DNA of 64,000 nt from Bacteroides luhongzhouii (GCF_009193295.2 NZ_CP059973.1:1984001-2048000), one strand, 5' to 3'. Counted from the stretch's first letter, positions 16,934 to 27,542 are shown. Numbers and translations are program-made. The notes: generated from the letters alone by a model not told the origin.

Positions 16934-17722
16934 ATGATGAAAAAAGAAAAAGAGTTGTTGGTTGCCATCGCCAGCCAGAAGGGTGGCGTGGGAAAATCCG
17001 TCTTTACGGTACTGCTGGCCAGTGTCCTGCATTACCGCAAAGACGTGCGTGTGGCGGTTGTGGACTGTGACTCCCCGCAGCACAGCATCGCCCTGATGCG
17101 TGAGAGGGACATGGAGAATGTCATGAAAAATGACGACCTGAAGGTGAACCTGTACCGGCAGTACGAAAGAATCCGTAAGCCTGCCTATCCGGTCATCAAA
17201 AGCGACCCGGAAAAGGGGGTGGAAGACCTGCGGCGTTATATGGACGAAAAAGGGGAGACTTTCGATATCGTGCTCTTCGACCTTCCCGGAACGCTCCGCA
17301 GCGAGGGGGTGGTTCATACCGTTGCCGCGATGGACTATATCTTTGTCCCGCTCAAGGCGGACAATATCGTCATGCAGAGTTCCCTGCAGTTTACCAAGGT
17401 GCTGGAAGAGGAGCTGATCGCCAAGGGGAACTGCAACTTGAAAGGAATCCGGCTGTTCTGGAACATGGTGGATAGAAGGGGACGGAAGAATTTGTATGAT
17501 GCCTGGAACCGGGTCATCCACAGGATGGGGCTGCGGCTGCTGTCCTCACACATTCCGAACACCCTCCGCTACAACAAGGAGGCGGACCCTGTCTGTAAGG
17601 GTGTCTTTCGTTCCACGCTGTTTCCACCCGATCCCCGTCAGGAGAAAGACTCCGGCCTTCCTGAACTGGTGGAGGAGATATGCCATGCCATCGGTCTGGA
17701 GGAATCCGATACCGAGCGGTAG
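16934..17722 (+). CDS. ParA-family ATPase of the conjugative element
   Basis: 262 residues (MMKK; the second ATG at 16937 is equally possible). A deviant Walker A KGGVGKS near residue 18, switch I VVDCDSPQHS, and Walker B-like DIVLFDLPGT identify a ParA/Soj-type ATPase. In Bacteroides ICEs such a protein (called TraA in CTnDOT-like elements) accompanies DUF3408 proteins. No ParB partner is visible, and a group II intron remnant begins 126 bp downstream, so the transfer operon is cut here. Confidence 0.88.
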   Translation: MMKKEKELLVAIASQKGGVGKSVFTVLLASVLHYRKDVRVAVVDCDSPQHSIALMRERDMENVMKNDDLKVNLYRQYERIRKPAYPVIKSDPEKGVEDLRRYMDEKGETFDIVLFDLPGTLRSEGVVHTVAAMDYIFVPLKADNIVMQSSLQFTKVLEEELIAKGNCNLKGIRLFWNMVDRRGRKNLYDAWNRVIHRMGLRLLSSHIPNTLRYNKEADPVCKGVFRSTLFPPDPRQEKDSGLPELVEEICHAIGLEESDTER

Positions 17723-17848
17723 CGGATGATAGGATACAGACACCTTGAATAAGGGCTTTTAGCCTAAGATAAAGTAAGATAATTGCATGATAATAAGTTT
17801 TTTACAGATGTGACTTCTCCTATAAAAGCATTACCTTAGTAGTGTAAT

Positions 17849-18550
17849 GTGCGCCAAGAGGTCACACAAGTAATTGTTCAGCATCGTGTCTGAACCTATT
17901 GTTCCATCAATAGTAGCCTGAAGAGGCGTACGTGACTGGCAACGGTCGGGTGCGAAGCTCTCTTGACAACGACGTTCCAACCTAAGCATCATAGGCGAAG
18001 AATGTCAAAGCTGACTGATATGAGTAACCTAAGTGAATCGCCGTACCATCGTGACTATGAATTAGCTCACGGATATTTATGGGCCATTCCAAAAGGCAAG
18101 CAGTCAGGATAGTACGCTGTTACATCGTGCTACACGGATGTCGCACTGCTGGTGGATAGGCGGAGTCTAAGTCGGTCGTCAGTTATTTGTGCGAAACTTG
18201 GTAAGCCCGTATCTCTCCCGTCAGCCAATAACCGATGGGTGGCCAATTGTAAGAGCGGCCGAATGAGGTGCGGGTAAAGGATTGTGGAGAAAGCGAATGC
18301 CATGGTGTAATGCCCTGGATAAAGGTTTCAACGTCACCCTACGCGAAAGCGGGCAGACTTCCACAGGGTAATTCTTTGTGAAACGAATTGTAGAACTTCA
18401 AGTATAAAGAAACAGCAAAGGAACAAGGCGCAAGCCGAGTGTGCATCTTCAGCCGGACGCAAAACCGTGTGGAAAGGAATAGACTTCGCACGATGCGAAC
18501 GTAAGGTATCAATCGTTCACTGACTGCTATGTTCGGTATTAATGCAGACT
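17849..18550 (+). mobile_element. Group II intron, 5' ribozyme fragment without its reverse transcriptase
   Basis: The segment opens with the canonical 5' end GTGCG (17849-17853). It contains domain I-III-like sequence in the expected order: CCTAAGTGAATCGCCGTAC, ACTTGGTAAGCCCGTAT, TGTGGAGAAAGCGAATGCC, and GATAAAGG before AACGTCACCC. The segment ends before any LtrA-type reverse transcriptase frame, and no domain V (AGCCGTATGAGGTGAAAG-like hairpin) is seen downstream. It is therefore a decayed, non-splicing fragment. The 3' limit is approximate. Confidence 0.75.
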
Positions 18551-18561
18551 GAATCCTTAAT

Positions 18562-18631
18562 CATTTATCCAAACTCTTGAAATATCAAAGCCTGATTTAA
18601 GTGCAGATAACTGATAGAGTTTGGATAAATG
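18562..18631. repeat. 16-bp perfect inverted repeat
   Basis: Arms CATTTATCCAAACTCT (18562-18577) and AGAGTTTGGATAAATG (18616-18631) are separated by 38 bp. It lies between the intron fragment and the chimaeric gene. It could be an IS end pair, a recombinase site or a large hairpin. The following ~350 bp (18632-18979) is AT-rich and shows no gene. Confidence 0.6.
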
Positions 18632-18979
18632 GAAAGTTTGAATAAAATACATTATTATCAATTTCTACAGATATTTTTCCTTGCGCTCACACCCCACTGC
18701 ATATTTGAGAAAACAGAATGATTTAACATACTATTTTTCATATCCAATCTTTTTTAATACTCCCCATGATAATACTCACTATAAAAAGTCCAATCGAATA
18801 ATTTTACGCGGTGATAAATGAAATTAATAGAAAGCGATTACCTTTGAAGAAAAAGTCTGTAATTTGGTCAAGAGAAAAGTACAATAGGTCAAAACATGGA
18901 TATTATAATTCGCTTTATTTGCACTACCATTTTAAATCTAATTGTATTAATCCTTATTATAAACTTTAATATCTGCACT

Positions 18980-20860
18980 ATGAAGAGAAAAGTACTATTA
19001 AGCACATTGTTTCTAATACTACATTTCACTGTAGCATTAGCACAGCAAGTAACTATTTCAGGGCAAGTGTTGGATGAGAAGAGTGAACCTCTTATCGGTG
19101 CCACGATAAATATCGAAGGTACCACCAATGCAGTAATCACCGATTTAGAAGGAAAGTTCACGATAAAAGTACTTCCTTCTGAAAAACTGGTCATCAGTTA
19201 TCTGGGATATAAGCCCAAAACTATCACTATCGGAAAGAACCGAAGATTTGATATCATTCTAGACCCTTCAGTCACAGAGATGGATGAGGTGGTTGTTGTA
19301 GGCTATGGTAGCCAGCGAAAAAGTGATATTGCAACCGCCGTTGCTTCTGTGAATATAAAAGATATTGTAAACAGTAGTTCTACGCAGACGTTGCAAGCAC
19401 TACAAGGCAAAATCAGCGGAGTACAGATTATCCCCACAGACGGTTCATTGTCAAGCGGAATGACTTTCAGAATCAGAGGTGTCAACTCCGTCACAGGAGG
19501 AACCCAGCCTCTCTTCGTCATTGATGGTGTACCAATGCCTACTCAACAGATCACCAATGAAGATACCGAAACGGTAAACAATCCTCTGCTGGGACTGAAT
19601 CCAAATGATATTGAATCCAATTTGAATTATTGGAATCCTCGTCCTATCAAAAAGGATAATCCATATTTGACCGTCCAAAGGAAGCTCTCTCCACAGACTG
19701 TGGAGGATTTCGCCAATAGACTGTTCATCTACCAGGTAGGAAAAAACAATCATATCGGCTTTCCATTCCGCAAACCCTCCCAGATGGAAATCCTTAACTT
19801 TGAAATGAGGAACTATTTTGCAGAGACCAATACCAATTATAAAGCCTTTGCCACGGGTGGTGACAAGGCGCAAAGCTGTTGGATGGCCAATTTTGTTCCT
19901 TTTGACAAGGTTACAGACATATATCTCTTTGAATCCGCTATTGACGCAATGAGTTTCTACGAAATAAACCATTATACTAAAGAAACCACATGCGCATTCA
20001 TAAGCACGGGGGGATATGTCACCAAATCCCAAATAGAGAATATAAGCCGTATATTCCCATCTGATAAGGTAAAGTGGAATTGTTGCTATGACAATGATGC
20101 CAGCGGTAATGGTTTTGACATCACCACAGCATATTATCTCAAAGGTGAGGAATGTAAAGCTTTTGCAAGGACCAACACTGGAGACACATATAAGACCATC
20201 TATTTAAGTTTCCCGGATGGAAACACACAGACCTTCAAAGAAGATGCATTTTCCTCCGGCGAGTATCTTAAACAACATGGTATAGACAATGTAAATATCA
20301 TCAAACCTTCACGGTACAAAGATTGGAATGAGCTTCTTGTCTATTACAAAAGATTTGATTTGAACCTGGGTCCAGGAATGAAATTCATCCCGGCTATCGA
20401 AAAGACCATATCCCAACTGAATCTAAGAGGATATGAACAATTGGCCAATAGTATCAGTTCTTCCACAAAAGAACTGGTGGATTCTCTGCTTGAGCAAGCC
20501 AATTACTGCATTTCCGCACCTCTTGCCGAGAGCGGCGCTTATACTCTTATGGTAGACTGTAATATCTTCATGGGGCTGGACACGATGGTACCGGTACCAA
20601 GCAACTTATATGTTATAGAAAAGTGCACGCAAAAAAAGATATCGGCACATGCCATAAATGAATTTCTTAAAAAAGAATATATAAACATTTTTAGAGACAT
20701 GAGTTCATCTGATTTCAAAAATTTTCTAGAGAAAGACATCCTAACTTATACAAAGGGTGCTGTAGAAAAGAATTTTGAGAAAGTGATATTGACTTTCGGA
20801 TGGAGCCTTAAACCTTCAATTCTAAAAAAAAAGAGTTTTGACTTAGAACATGGTATATAG
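18980..20860 (+). pseudogene. Chimaera: SusC N-terminus fused in frame to a TOPRIM/primase-like C-terminus
   Basis: The start chosen is ATG 18980 (MKRKVLLSTLF...ALAQQ, a signal peptide); the frame also opens 28 codons earlier. Residues to about 213 are a SusC receptor N-terminus: carboxypeptidase-like domain (VTISGQVLDEKSEPLIGATI), MDEVVVVGYGSQRKSD, and plug (GVNSVTGGTQPLFVIDGVPMP). At 19618, exactly after NPNDIES, SusC sequence stops and a mobile-element DUF3991/TOPRIM protein begins (YLTVQRKLSPQTVEDFANRL; YLFESAIDAMSFYE; CYDNDASGNGFD). The fusion would send a cytosolic DNA-processing domain to the periplasm and lacks a barrel, so it is probably non-functional. It most likely formed by recombination between two elements. 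Confidence 0.85.
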
Positions 20861-21047
20861 CATAACAATACAGCATGATACCATAATAGTAGCTGTTTCA
20901 AGCAGACATGTTGTCACAATTCCTGCCAGGTTTAATGGAATGATTCTCGGGCTTTGGAACTTGATACAGATTTTCGTTGCCTACTGTAATGAGAATCCGA
21001 ATTGGGTGAGTAATGTCCGGTCACTGTGGGGTGACCGATTCAAATAG
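20850..21047 (+). CDS. Small unidentified ORF overlapping the TOPRIM stop
   Basis: 65 codons beginning at ATG 20850 and overlapping the end of the chimaeric gene by 11 bp, an arrangement seen in coupled genes. The peptide (MVYSITIQHDTIIVAVSSRH..., RFNGMILGLWNLIQIFV) has one hydrophobic stretch and no recognised family. It may be a relic of the gene that followed the TOPRIM gene in its donor element. Reality uncertain. Confidence 0.25.
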   Translation: MVYSITIQHDTIIVAVSSRHVVTIPARFNGMILGLWNLIQIFVAYCNENPNWVSNVRSLWGDRFK

Positions 21048-21720
21048 GGACAGGTATGGAACGGATGCCTATTCATGCCCCTATTATAGCTGACACATGG
21101 ACTTTTATACATTCTTGCACTTTTTAAGTGGGTAAAAAAGTACTATTTGTATTTTATACAAAAAATTGTTTGCTTAATGAAATGGAACATACATTGCCAA
21201 TGATATTTAATACCTATATATAGGTATTAGATGCGTTTTTATACCCAAAAAATGGTATTTTTATAATCTTTTGTAATATCTAATTTTGCGTCCTAAAATA
21301 GATCTTTTATCGAAGAGAGATACAGTTTCCTTATATTTGAACTGGGGCTTCTGTAAAGTGCGATAAATATGAGGCTGGAACGGAGCTATCAGAAGAATTT
21401 TGGAGAAAATCCGTTTTTTAACTTAGTTAGATCTATCAATGAAAATATAAGTATTTATCTGCGTTGTATTAAGATATAGCATATCAGAACTACAACCATC
21501 CCGTTTTTTATTTAGATTTGCAGTTTGCTTTTAATCACTCAAGATCCGTATTACTATGTATGGAACTTAAATAAAGTACTAATATATATTGGATTTTCCT
21601 AAATATAATGCAGTTGCTATATTGTTAGACAACAGACGGTTGAGGTCTGTGAGATTATGCAACGGCACCAACAAAAACAACATGTATTTTTAATAATTTT
21701 AGTTTTGTTACACACAATGG
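21048..21720. other. AT-rich non-coding gap before the peptidase operon
   Basis: Over about 670 bp no gene is supported. A small GGTCAC/GTGACC hairpin lies near 21019-21035, just before the gap. Sequence near 21200-21300 is very AT-rich. The only functional signal found is the promoter at 21721-21753 immediately after. Confidence 0.4.
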
Positions 21721-21753
21721 TTTGTTTTAATTTAAAATTTACATATAATTTTG
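21721..21753 (+). promoter_or_regulatory. Promoter of the TonB receptor/peptidase operon
   Basis: TTTG at 21721-21724, a 21-nt spacer and TAATTTTG at 21746-21753 match the Bacteroides consensus exactly. The next in-frame ATG after a short leader is 21780, which decides the start of the receptor gene. Confidence 0.85.
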
Positions 21754-21779
21754 CATTATTAATAAATATGATGTTACTT

Positions 21780-24641
21780 ATGAAAAAAGGTATTTTGGGG
21801 TGTAATATTATATACTTGTTTATACTTATTTGCATAGGAATTGCCCTCCCTATCAAATCGCAAAACAATTACAAAGTAAAACTTACAGGCACTGTTTATG
21901 AGTACGACCACAACAACAAGCGTTTGCCTTTAGAATTTGCAGCTGTGTCTATTCCTGAAATTGCACTAGGGACAACCTCTGATGAAAATGGTAGATACAT
22001 ACTGGAAAACGTACCTACTGGTAAAATTCGTATGCAAATTCAATATTTGGGCAAAGTCTCCATTGACACCTTAATAAATGTAAATAAGGATTTGGTTCTT
22101 AATTTTACAATGAGGAATGAGGATTTTAAGTTGAAAGAAGTTACAGTAACTGCAACCAACAGCCGTTCAGGCAAATCCACATCTTCTCACATTTCCCGCT
22201 CTGCTATGGACCATATGCAAGCGACCAGTTTATATGATGTAATGTCATTGATGCCAGGTGGAATTTCACAGAATCAAGATATGAGTTCGGCACAACAGAT
22301 TAACATCCGTCAAGTTTCCAGTTCCAGTGGTCCGGAAGCTCCGATGAATGCTATGGGCACCGCAATAATTCGTGATGGTGCCCCCATCTCAAATAATGCT
22401 AATCTATCTGCGATGAGCCCTACGGTATTAAGTGGTACGGAAACACCCGCTTCATTGGCCGGAGGTGCCTCGCCGGCTGGTGGAACCGATGTTCGTAGTA
22501 TTTCTACTGAAAATATAGAGTCTATACAAATCGTTCGTGGTATCCCTTCTGTTGAATATGGTGATCTGACCTCAGGAGCAGTAATTATTAATACAAAAGC
22601 TGGTCGTGAGCCGCTACGTGTCAAAGCAAAAGCCAATCCCAATATCTATCAGGTGTCTATGGGAACCGGTTTTGAACTTGGAAAAAAGAAAGGCGCTTTA
22701 AATGTAAGTGCAGATTATGCTTATAATACGAATAATCCAATATCCAGTTACCAGCACTATCAGCGTGCCACAACAAAGTTGCTCTATTCAAATACTTTCT
22801 TTAATAATAAGTTACGTACCAATTCCAGCTTTGATTTTATTTATGGTAAGGATCAACGTGAACGTAATCCTGATGATGAACAAACTAAAACAGCTTCGGA
22901 AGGCCGCGATATAGGTTTTACTTTGAATACCAATGGTACATGGAATATAAATAAGGGCTGGTTAAAAACACTACGCTATGTATTGTCAGGTACGTATATG
23001 GATAAAGACAGTTATTATGAAACCGTATACAGTTCTGCTACATCTCCTTATTCCATGACCACTACAAACGGTGCGGTACTTAGTAACTTTGCAGGTCAGC
23101 ATATCTATGATGCCAATGGTAATCAAATTACTAATTTTGGACCGGAAGACATAAATCATTATGCTGTTTATCTACCAAGCAGCTATTTGGGACACTATGA
23201 GATCGATAGTCGTGAAGTTAATTTGTTTGCTAAAGTGACGAGTTCTCTATTCAAGGCGAGCGGTCATGTAAACAACCGCATCTTGATTGGTGCGGATTTC
23301 CGGAGTGACGGTAACGTTGGTAAAGGAAAAACTTATGACCCAAGTACTCCTCCTTATCGTAGTCAATACGGTCATAATTCATCTTTCCGTCCACGTAACT
23401 ATAAGGATATTCCTTTCATTAACCAATTTGGTGCATATGTGGAAGATAATTTCAAATGGTCCATAAGCGGTACGCATGATTTGAACATTCAGGCTGGTGT
23501 GCGTTATGATCATACCTCAGTAGTAGGAGGCATTTTCTCGCCACGTGTAAATGCATCCATTGATTTGATTCCGAATCTATTAAGTCTTCAGGGAGGTTAC
23601 GGTATTGCTGCAAAGATGCCTTCTCTTCTCTATTTATATCCAGAAAATGCATATTTTGAATATATCAATATAAATGAGCTTACCAATGAAAATATTCCGG
23701 AAAGCCAGCGCTTGTTTATGACTACCACAGAAGTTCGGCAAGTAGATAACTCAGATTTGAAGATTGCCCAAAATCATAAAGCAGAAGTCGGTTTTAATTT
23801 ACGAGTGGGTAAAACCAATCTGAATGTAATAGCTTATAAGGAGCGTCTGAAGGATGGTTATGTAATGAGCCAAACCTTCAACACCTTCAATACATTTATC
23901 TACAATGAATACCAGCGCACAGAAAACGGGATAGAGCTTAGTAGTAGCCTACCGGTATTGTCTACTTATGCAAAACCAACTAATAATTTAAATATAGAAA
24001 CTAAAGGTTTAGAATTTGATTTGAATATCGGACGTATTGATGCTATCCGTACGGCCTTCCAAATAAATGGCTCATGGATGCGTACTAAGAGTTGGCGTCA
24101 GGGTTATAGCTTCTATGACAATAGCGAAGATGCTGCTTCAGCCCGTAAACCGGTGGCCATTTATTCTCAAGAAGGCAATGCAAGTTACAAACAACAATTT
24201 GTAACGACTTTACGTGCCACTCACAATATCCCGCGTATCGGTTTTGTTGTTACGATGACAGCACAAGCTATTTGGCAGCAGTCTAATTGGAATACATTTG
24301 GAAACGATTCTATACCTGTGGGCTATTTAGCATTGGAAGATGCGTCTGTAAATATGTTTCCCAAGGGGAAATATACCACTACCCAGCAAGTAAAGGATGC
24401 AGGATATGGATATATGTTGAATAATGTAAGTCATAATAATGCTATAAAAGAATCATACAGTCCTTATTTTTGTTTTAACTTGAATGTAACTAAAGAAATT
24501 AGCAATATGCTACGTGTTTCTTTCTTTGCCAACAATATGTTCAGAAGTTATCCGCGCAGAGAATCCAAACGTAATCCGGGTTCATATATTCAATTGAATA
24601 ACCGATTTTTCTTTGGGCTGGAATTATCACTCACTTTATAA
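21780..24641 (+). CDS. TonB-dependent receptor with carboxypeptidase-like N-domain (first gene of the peptidase operon)
   Basis: 953 residues from ATG 21780; an in-frame ATG 123 bp upstream lies before the promoter and is rejected. A signal peptide is followed by a CarboxypepD_reg-like domain (KLTGTVYEYDHNNKRLPLEFAAVSI), then KLKEVTVTATNSRSGKS, a plug with IIRDGAPISNNANLSAMSP and ENIESIQIVRGIPSVEYGDLTSGAVIINTK, and a barrel ending in FFFGLELSLTL. It is not a typical SusC, and no SusD is present. It should transport an unknown ligand across the outer membrane. The next gene starts 13 bp downstream, so six genes probably share one transcript. Confidence 0.88.
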   Translation: MKKGILGCNIIYLFILICIGIALPIKSQNNYKVKLTGTVYEYDHNNKRLPLEFAAVSIPEIALGTTSDENGRYILENVPTGKIRMQIQYLGKVSIDTLINVNKDLVLNFTMRNEDFKLKEVTVTATNSRSGKSTSSHISRSAMDHMQATSLYDVMSLMPGGISQNQDMSSAQQINIRQVSSSSGPEAPMNAMGTAIIRDGAPISNNANLSAMSPTVLSGTETPASLAGGASPAGGTDVRSISTENIESIQIVRGIPSVEYGDLTSGAVIINTKAGREPLRVKAKANPNIYQVSMGTGFELGKKKGALNVSADYAYNTNNPISSYQHYQRATTKLLYSNTFFNNKLRTNSSFDFIYGKDQRERNPDDEQTKTASEGRDIGFTLNTNGTWNINKGWLKTLRYVLSGTYMDKDSYYETVYSSATSPYSMTTTNGAVLSNFAGQHIYDANGNQITNFGPEDINHYAVYLPSSYLGHYEIDSREVNLFAKVTSSLFKASGHVNNRILIGADFRSDGNVGKGKTYDPSTPPYRSQYGHNSSFRPRNYKDIPFINQFGAYVEDNFKWSISGTHDLNIQAGVRYDHTSVVGGIFSPRVNASIDLIPNLLSLQGGYGIAAKMPSLLYLYPENAYFEYININELTNENIPESQRLFMTTTEVRQVDNSDLKIAQNHKAEVGFNLRVGKTNLNVIAYKERLKDGYVMSQTFNTFNTFIYNEYQRTENGIELSSSLPVLSTYAKPTNNLNIETKGLEFDLNIGRIDAIRTAFQINGSWMRTKSWRQGYSFYDNSEDAASARKPVAIYSQEGNASYKQQFVTTLRATHNIPRIGFVVTMTAQAIWQQSNWNTFGNDSIPVGYLALEDASVNMFPKGKYTTTQQVKDAGYGYMLNNVSHNNAIKESYSPYFCFNLNVTKEISNMLRVSFFANNMFRSYPRRESKRNPGSYIQLNNRFFFGLELSLTL

Positions 24642-24654
24642 TGTTTAGGAAGTT

Positions 24655-25926
24655 ATGAAAAAATATTTAATATATTTGTTTACATTGGCAAGTACCCTTT
24701 TGATAGGATGCGATTCGTTCAGGGACATGTCTGGCACAGCAGAAGTGAATCCTATCACAGTGGATGTATATTTGGATATTACCGTTGAAAATATATCCAC
24801 ACTGAAAGATCTGACTGTAAAGTTCGACAATTACGATGAAGATTTACATTATGTAAAAGAAGTAACTGATAATAGTGTGAAAGTTGACGGAATTATCCCC
24901 GGAATTTATTCGGTAACAGTATCCGGTACAGCGATCGATACAGAAAACAATGAATACTACATCAATGGCAATTCTGTAAATGCGGCATTATTTAAGCATG
25001 GTAGCGCATTGAATATTGAAGTACAAGGGCTTAAAGTGAGCCCATTAATATTCAAGGAGATTTATTATTGCGGTAGCCGTCCGGAAAAAGGAGGAGTCTA
25101 TTTCCGAGACCAGTTCTATGAGATATACAATAACTCTGCTGACATTTTGTATTTGGACGGTATTTATTTCGCAAATTTAACTCCGGGTACAGCTACCACT
25201 AAATTACCTATTTGGCCGGAAGCGGACGGTAATAATTATGCATATGGAGAACGTGTGTGGAAATTTCCAGGAAATGGAACCGAATATCCGTTAGCGCCAG
25301 GTGAATCTTGCATCATTTCTCAATTTGCCGCTAACCATCAGTTGGACATCTATAACCCTCAAAGTCCTATAGACGGCAGTAGTTCTGAGTTTGAGTTTAA
25401 TATGAATAATCCAAACTTCCCTGACCAGGCAGCTTATGATATGCAACATGTTTTCTACCAAGGAAAAGCAGAGATGGGAAGTATACCACAATATTTGACA
25501 TCCGTATTCGGAGGTGCTTATGTGATTTTTCGTGTTCCTGAAGGAGAAGCTTGGGATCCGGTCAACGATGAAAATATGAAGACAACAGATCTTAGCAAAC
25601 CGAACAGCAATGTTTATTATGCAAAAATACCTATTAAATATGTATTGGATGCTGTTGAAGCAGTAAACAATGAGTCAAAGATGAATGCAAAACGTGTCCC
25701 CGGTGTACTTGATGCAGGTATTACTTGGGTAGGAGCTACTTATTGCGGTTTAGGTATTGCTCGCAAATTGTCCACAGACGAAGAAGGTAATCCTATTATT
25801 CGCGAAGAAACAGGTACATATATATATCAGGATACAAACAACAGTACGGATGACTTTGAACGTGGCGTTGTTCCTGTAATGCGTCGTAATGGAGCAAAAA
25901 TGCCTTCATGGAATCACACATTGTAA
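24655..25926 (+). CDS. DUF4876-like lipoprotein
   Basis: 423 residues with lipobox LIGC (Cys19). An N-terminal beta-sandwich (about 35-125; VDVYLDITVENISTLKDLTVKF...IPGIYSVTVSGT) precedes a larger domain starting LIFKEIYYCGSRPEKGGVYFRDQFYEIYNNSADILYLDGIYFA, the hallmark of DUF4876 proteins and similar to a lamin-tail-like fold. It is a likely outer-leaflet or periplasm-facing lipoprotein of unknown function. Its position after a TonB receptor suggests that it replaces SusD as the ligand-capturing partner. Confidence 0.72.
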   Translation: MKKYLIYLFTLASTLLIGCDSFRDMSGTAEVNPITVDVYLDITVENISTLKDLTVKFDNYDEDLHYVKEVTDNSVKVDGIIPGIYSVTVSGTAIDTENNEYYINGNSVNAALFKHGSALNIEVQGLKVSPLIFKEIYYCGSRPEKGGVYFRDQFYEIYNNSADILYLDGIYFANLTPGTATTKLPIWPEADGNNYAYGERVWKFPGNGTEYPLAPGESCIISQFAANHQLDIYNPQSPIDGSSSEFEFNMNNPNFPDQAAYDMQHVFYQGKAEMGSIPQYLTSVFGGAYVIFRVPEGEAWDPVNDENMKTTDLSKPNSNVYYAKIPIKYVLDAVEAVNNESKMNAKRVPGVLDAGITWVGATYCGLGIARKLSTDEEGNPIIREETGTYIYQDTNNSTDDFERGVVPVMRRNGAKMPSWNHTL

Positions 25927-25949
25927 TAATTAACTAAAAAGACAGAACA

Positions 25950-27512
25950 ATGAAAAAACAATATATGAACTATATGAAAAGCTGCCTGCTGGTAATGATA
26001 GCCTGCCTTGTAAGTATGGTGGGAGCGGCACAGGGCTTCTCTCCCGCCGCTATGGAACAATTGAAAACAAGACGACTATGGTCTCATTCACAGAATGCTG
26101 CCGGTATGCCATTCGATGATATTCAGAATTATTCGAATGTTATATTGGGATATGACTTACAGGACGGAAACTATTGCCGTCCGCAAGAGGGGCAGAAAGA
26201 GGCTATCGTAGGTGTATCCAGTGAAGGCTTTATCAATCTGAAAAATGCATATGTGTGGGGAGCATTTAATTTTGCACAAAAAAATCTGACAGATGCCGGA
26301 TATAACGCCTCCATTGCCGATCCATTCAGGGGAATGCCTTACTATGTCGCAGACCAGCACTTAAGCAAATGGAGAAATCAATATTACGATCTGAAGTTTC
26401 GTGCAGCTACTCCTTTACTTGGTAATCATTGGGCATTGGGGTTGGAAGGTAATTATGTAGCTACATTAGCTGCCAAACAGCGCGACCCGCGTGTGGATAC
26501 CCGTTTTTATACGCTGGGACTGACGCCGGGGATTACTTACAAGTTGAATAATTCACACAAGTTTGGTGCAAGTTTCAAGTATAGTTCTATCAAGGAAGAC
26601 TCAAGAATGAGTAATGTCAACTCTTATGTGGATCAGGACTATTATATATTATACGGTTTGGGAACAGCCATAAAAGGAATAGGCAGCGGTGTAACCAGCA
26701 ATTATATTGGAGACCGTTTCGGTGGAGCTCTCCAGTACAACTTCAGTATGCCCTCTTTCAATTTACTGCTTGAGGGCAGTTACGATGTAAAAGCGGAAAC
26801 TGTTCAGCAGAGCTATACGACTCCTAAAAAAATAGCCGGTGTAAAAGATAAAACTGCTCATGTTTCTTTAACGATGATTCAGGAAGGAAAGGACTATACC
26901 AATTATATGAGAACCACATATACAAATCGTAACATCGATGGTATTCAGTATATTTCTCAACGCGATAACTCTGAATCACAAAGTGGCTGGGTGGAATTAT
27001 ATAATAACATCCGTTCTACGTACAAGGCACAAACCGCTTCTCTTAATTATGCATTAAGCAGAAACCGCGGGAATGAATATAGTTGGAAAGCAGAATTAAA
27101 TGTGAATTATACCAAGCAAGACGATGAATATTTAATGCCTAATTCTGTACAGAATGCAGAAAATTTATCTTTAGGCTTAGGTGGCAAAAAAAATTTTGTT
27201 TTAGGCAATAGTTTGAATCGCAGGCTTTTAATAGATGTTCATGTTGCGTATAACAATAATCTGGGAGGTGAATATGTATATGGTGGCAGCCATGCAGACT
27301 ATCCAACTGTAACCGAATTACAACAAGGGCTGACTAATTATTATACCTGTGATTACTATCGTATTGGCGGGTCGATAACGTATTCGCAACAAGTCAGAGA
27401 AAACAGACGTATGAACTTATTTGCAAAAGTTGTATTCGATCGTGTAAATACCTCTGACTATGATTATGATGGGCGTACTCATTTATCGATAAGTTTAGGA
27501 TGTAATTTTTAA
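25950..27512 (+). CDS. DUF6850-like outer-membrane beta-barrel protein
   Basis: 520 residues with a signal peptide (MVGAAQG). The mature part is dominated by alternating amphipathic beta strands (YDLKFRAATPLLGNHWALGLEGNY; LGLTPGITYKLNNSHKFGASFKYSS) and ends in an aromatic C-terminal strand HLSISLGCNF, as in outer-membrane barrels. Family name DUF6850 is suggested from order and features, not verified. It lies 23 bp after the lipoprotein gene and 30 bp before the first peptidase gene. It may be a second pore or export partner of the system. Confidence 0.65.
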   Translation: MKKQYMNYMKSCLLVMIACLVSMVGAAQGFSPAAMEQLKTRRLWSHSQNAAGMPFDDIQNYSNVILGYDLQDGNYCRPQEGQKEAIVGVSSEGFINLKNAYVWGAFNFAQKNLTDAGYNASIADPFRGMPYYVADQHLSKWRNQYYDLKFRAATPLLGNHWALGLEGNYVATLAAKQRDPRVDTRFYTLGLTPGITYKLNNSHKFGASFKYSSIKEDSRMSNVNSYVDQDYYILYGLGTAIKGIGSGVTSNYIGDRFGGALQYNFSMPSFNLLLEGSYDVKAETVQQSYTTPKKIAGVKDKTAHVSLTMIQEGKDYTNYMRTTYTNRNIDGIQYISQRDNSESQSGWVELYNNIRSTYKAQTASLNYALSRNRGNEYSWKAELNVNYTKQDDEYLMPNSVQNAENLSLGLGGKKNFVLGNSLNRRLLIDVHVAYNNNLGGEYVYGGSHADYPTVTELQQGLTNYYTCDYYRIGGSITYSQQVRENRRMNLFAKVVFDRVNTSDYDYDGRTHLSISLGCNF

Positions 27513-27542
27513 TGCTACATAACGAAATCTATATTACAAAAC

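Noticed and set aside
16373..17521. Minus-strand frame of 382 codons opposite DUF3408 and ParA genes
   Set aside because: Crosses three clear plus-strand genes with motifs; composition is that of a GC-rich shadow frame.
21657..21779. Upstream ATG of the TonB receptor frame
   Set aside because: It lies before the consensus promoter at 21721-21753, so it is not in the transcript.
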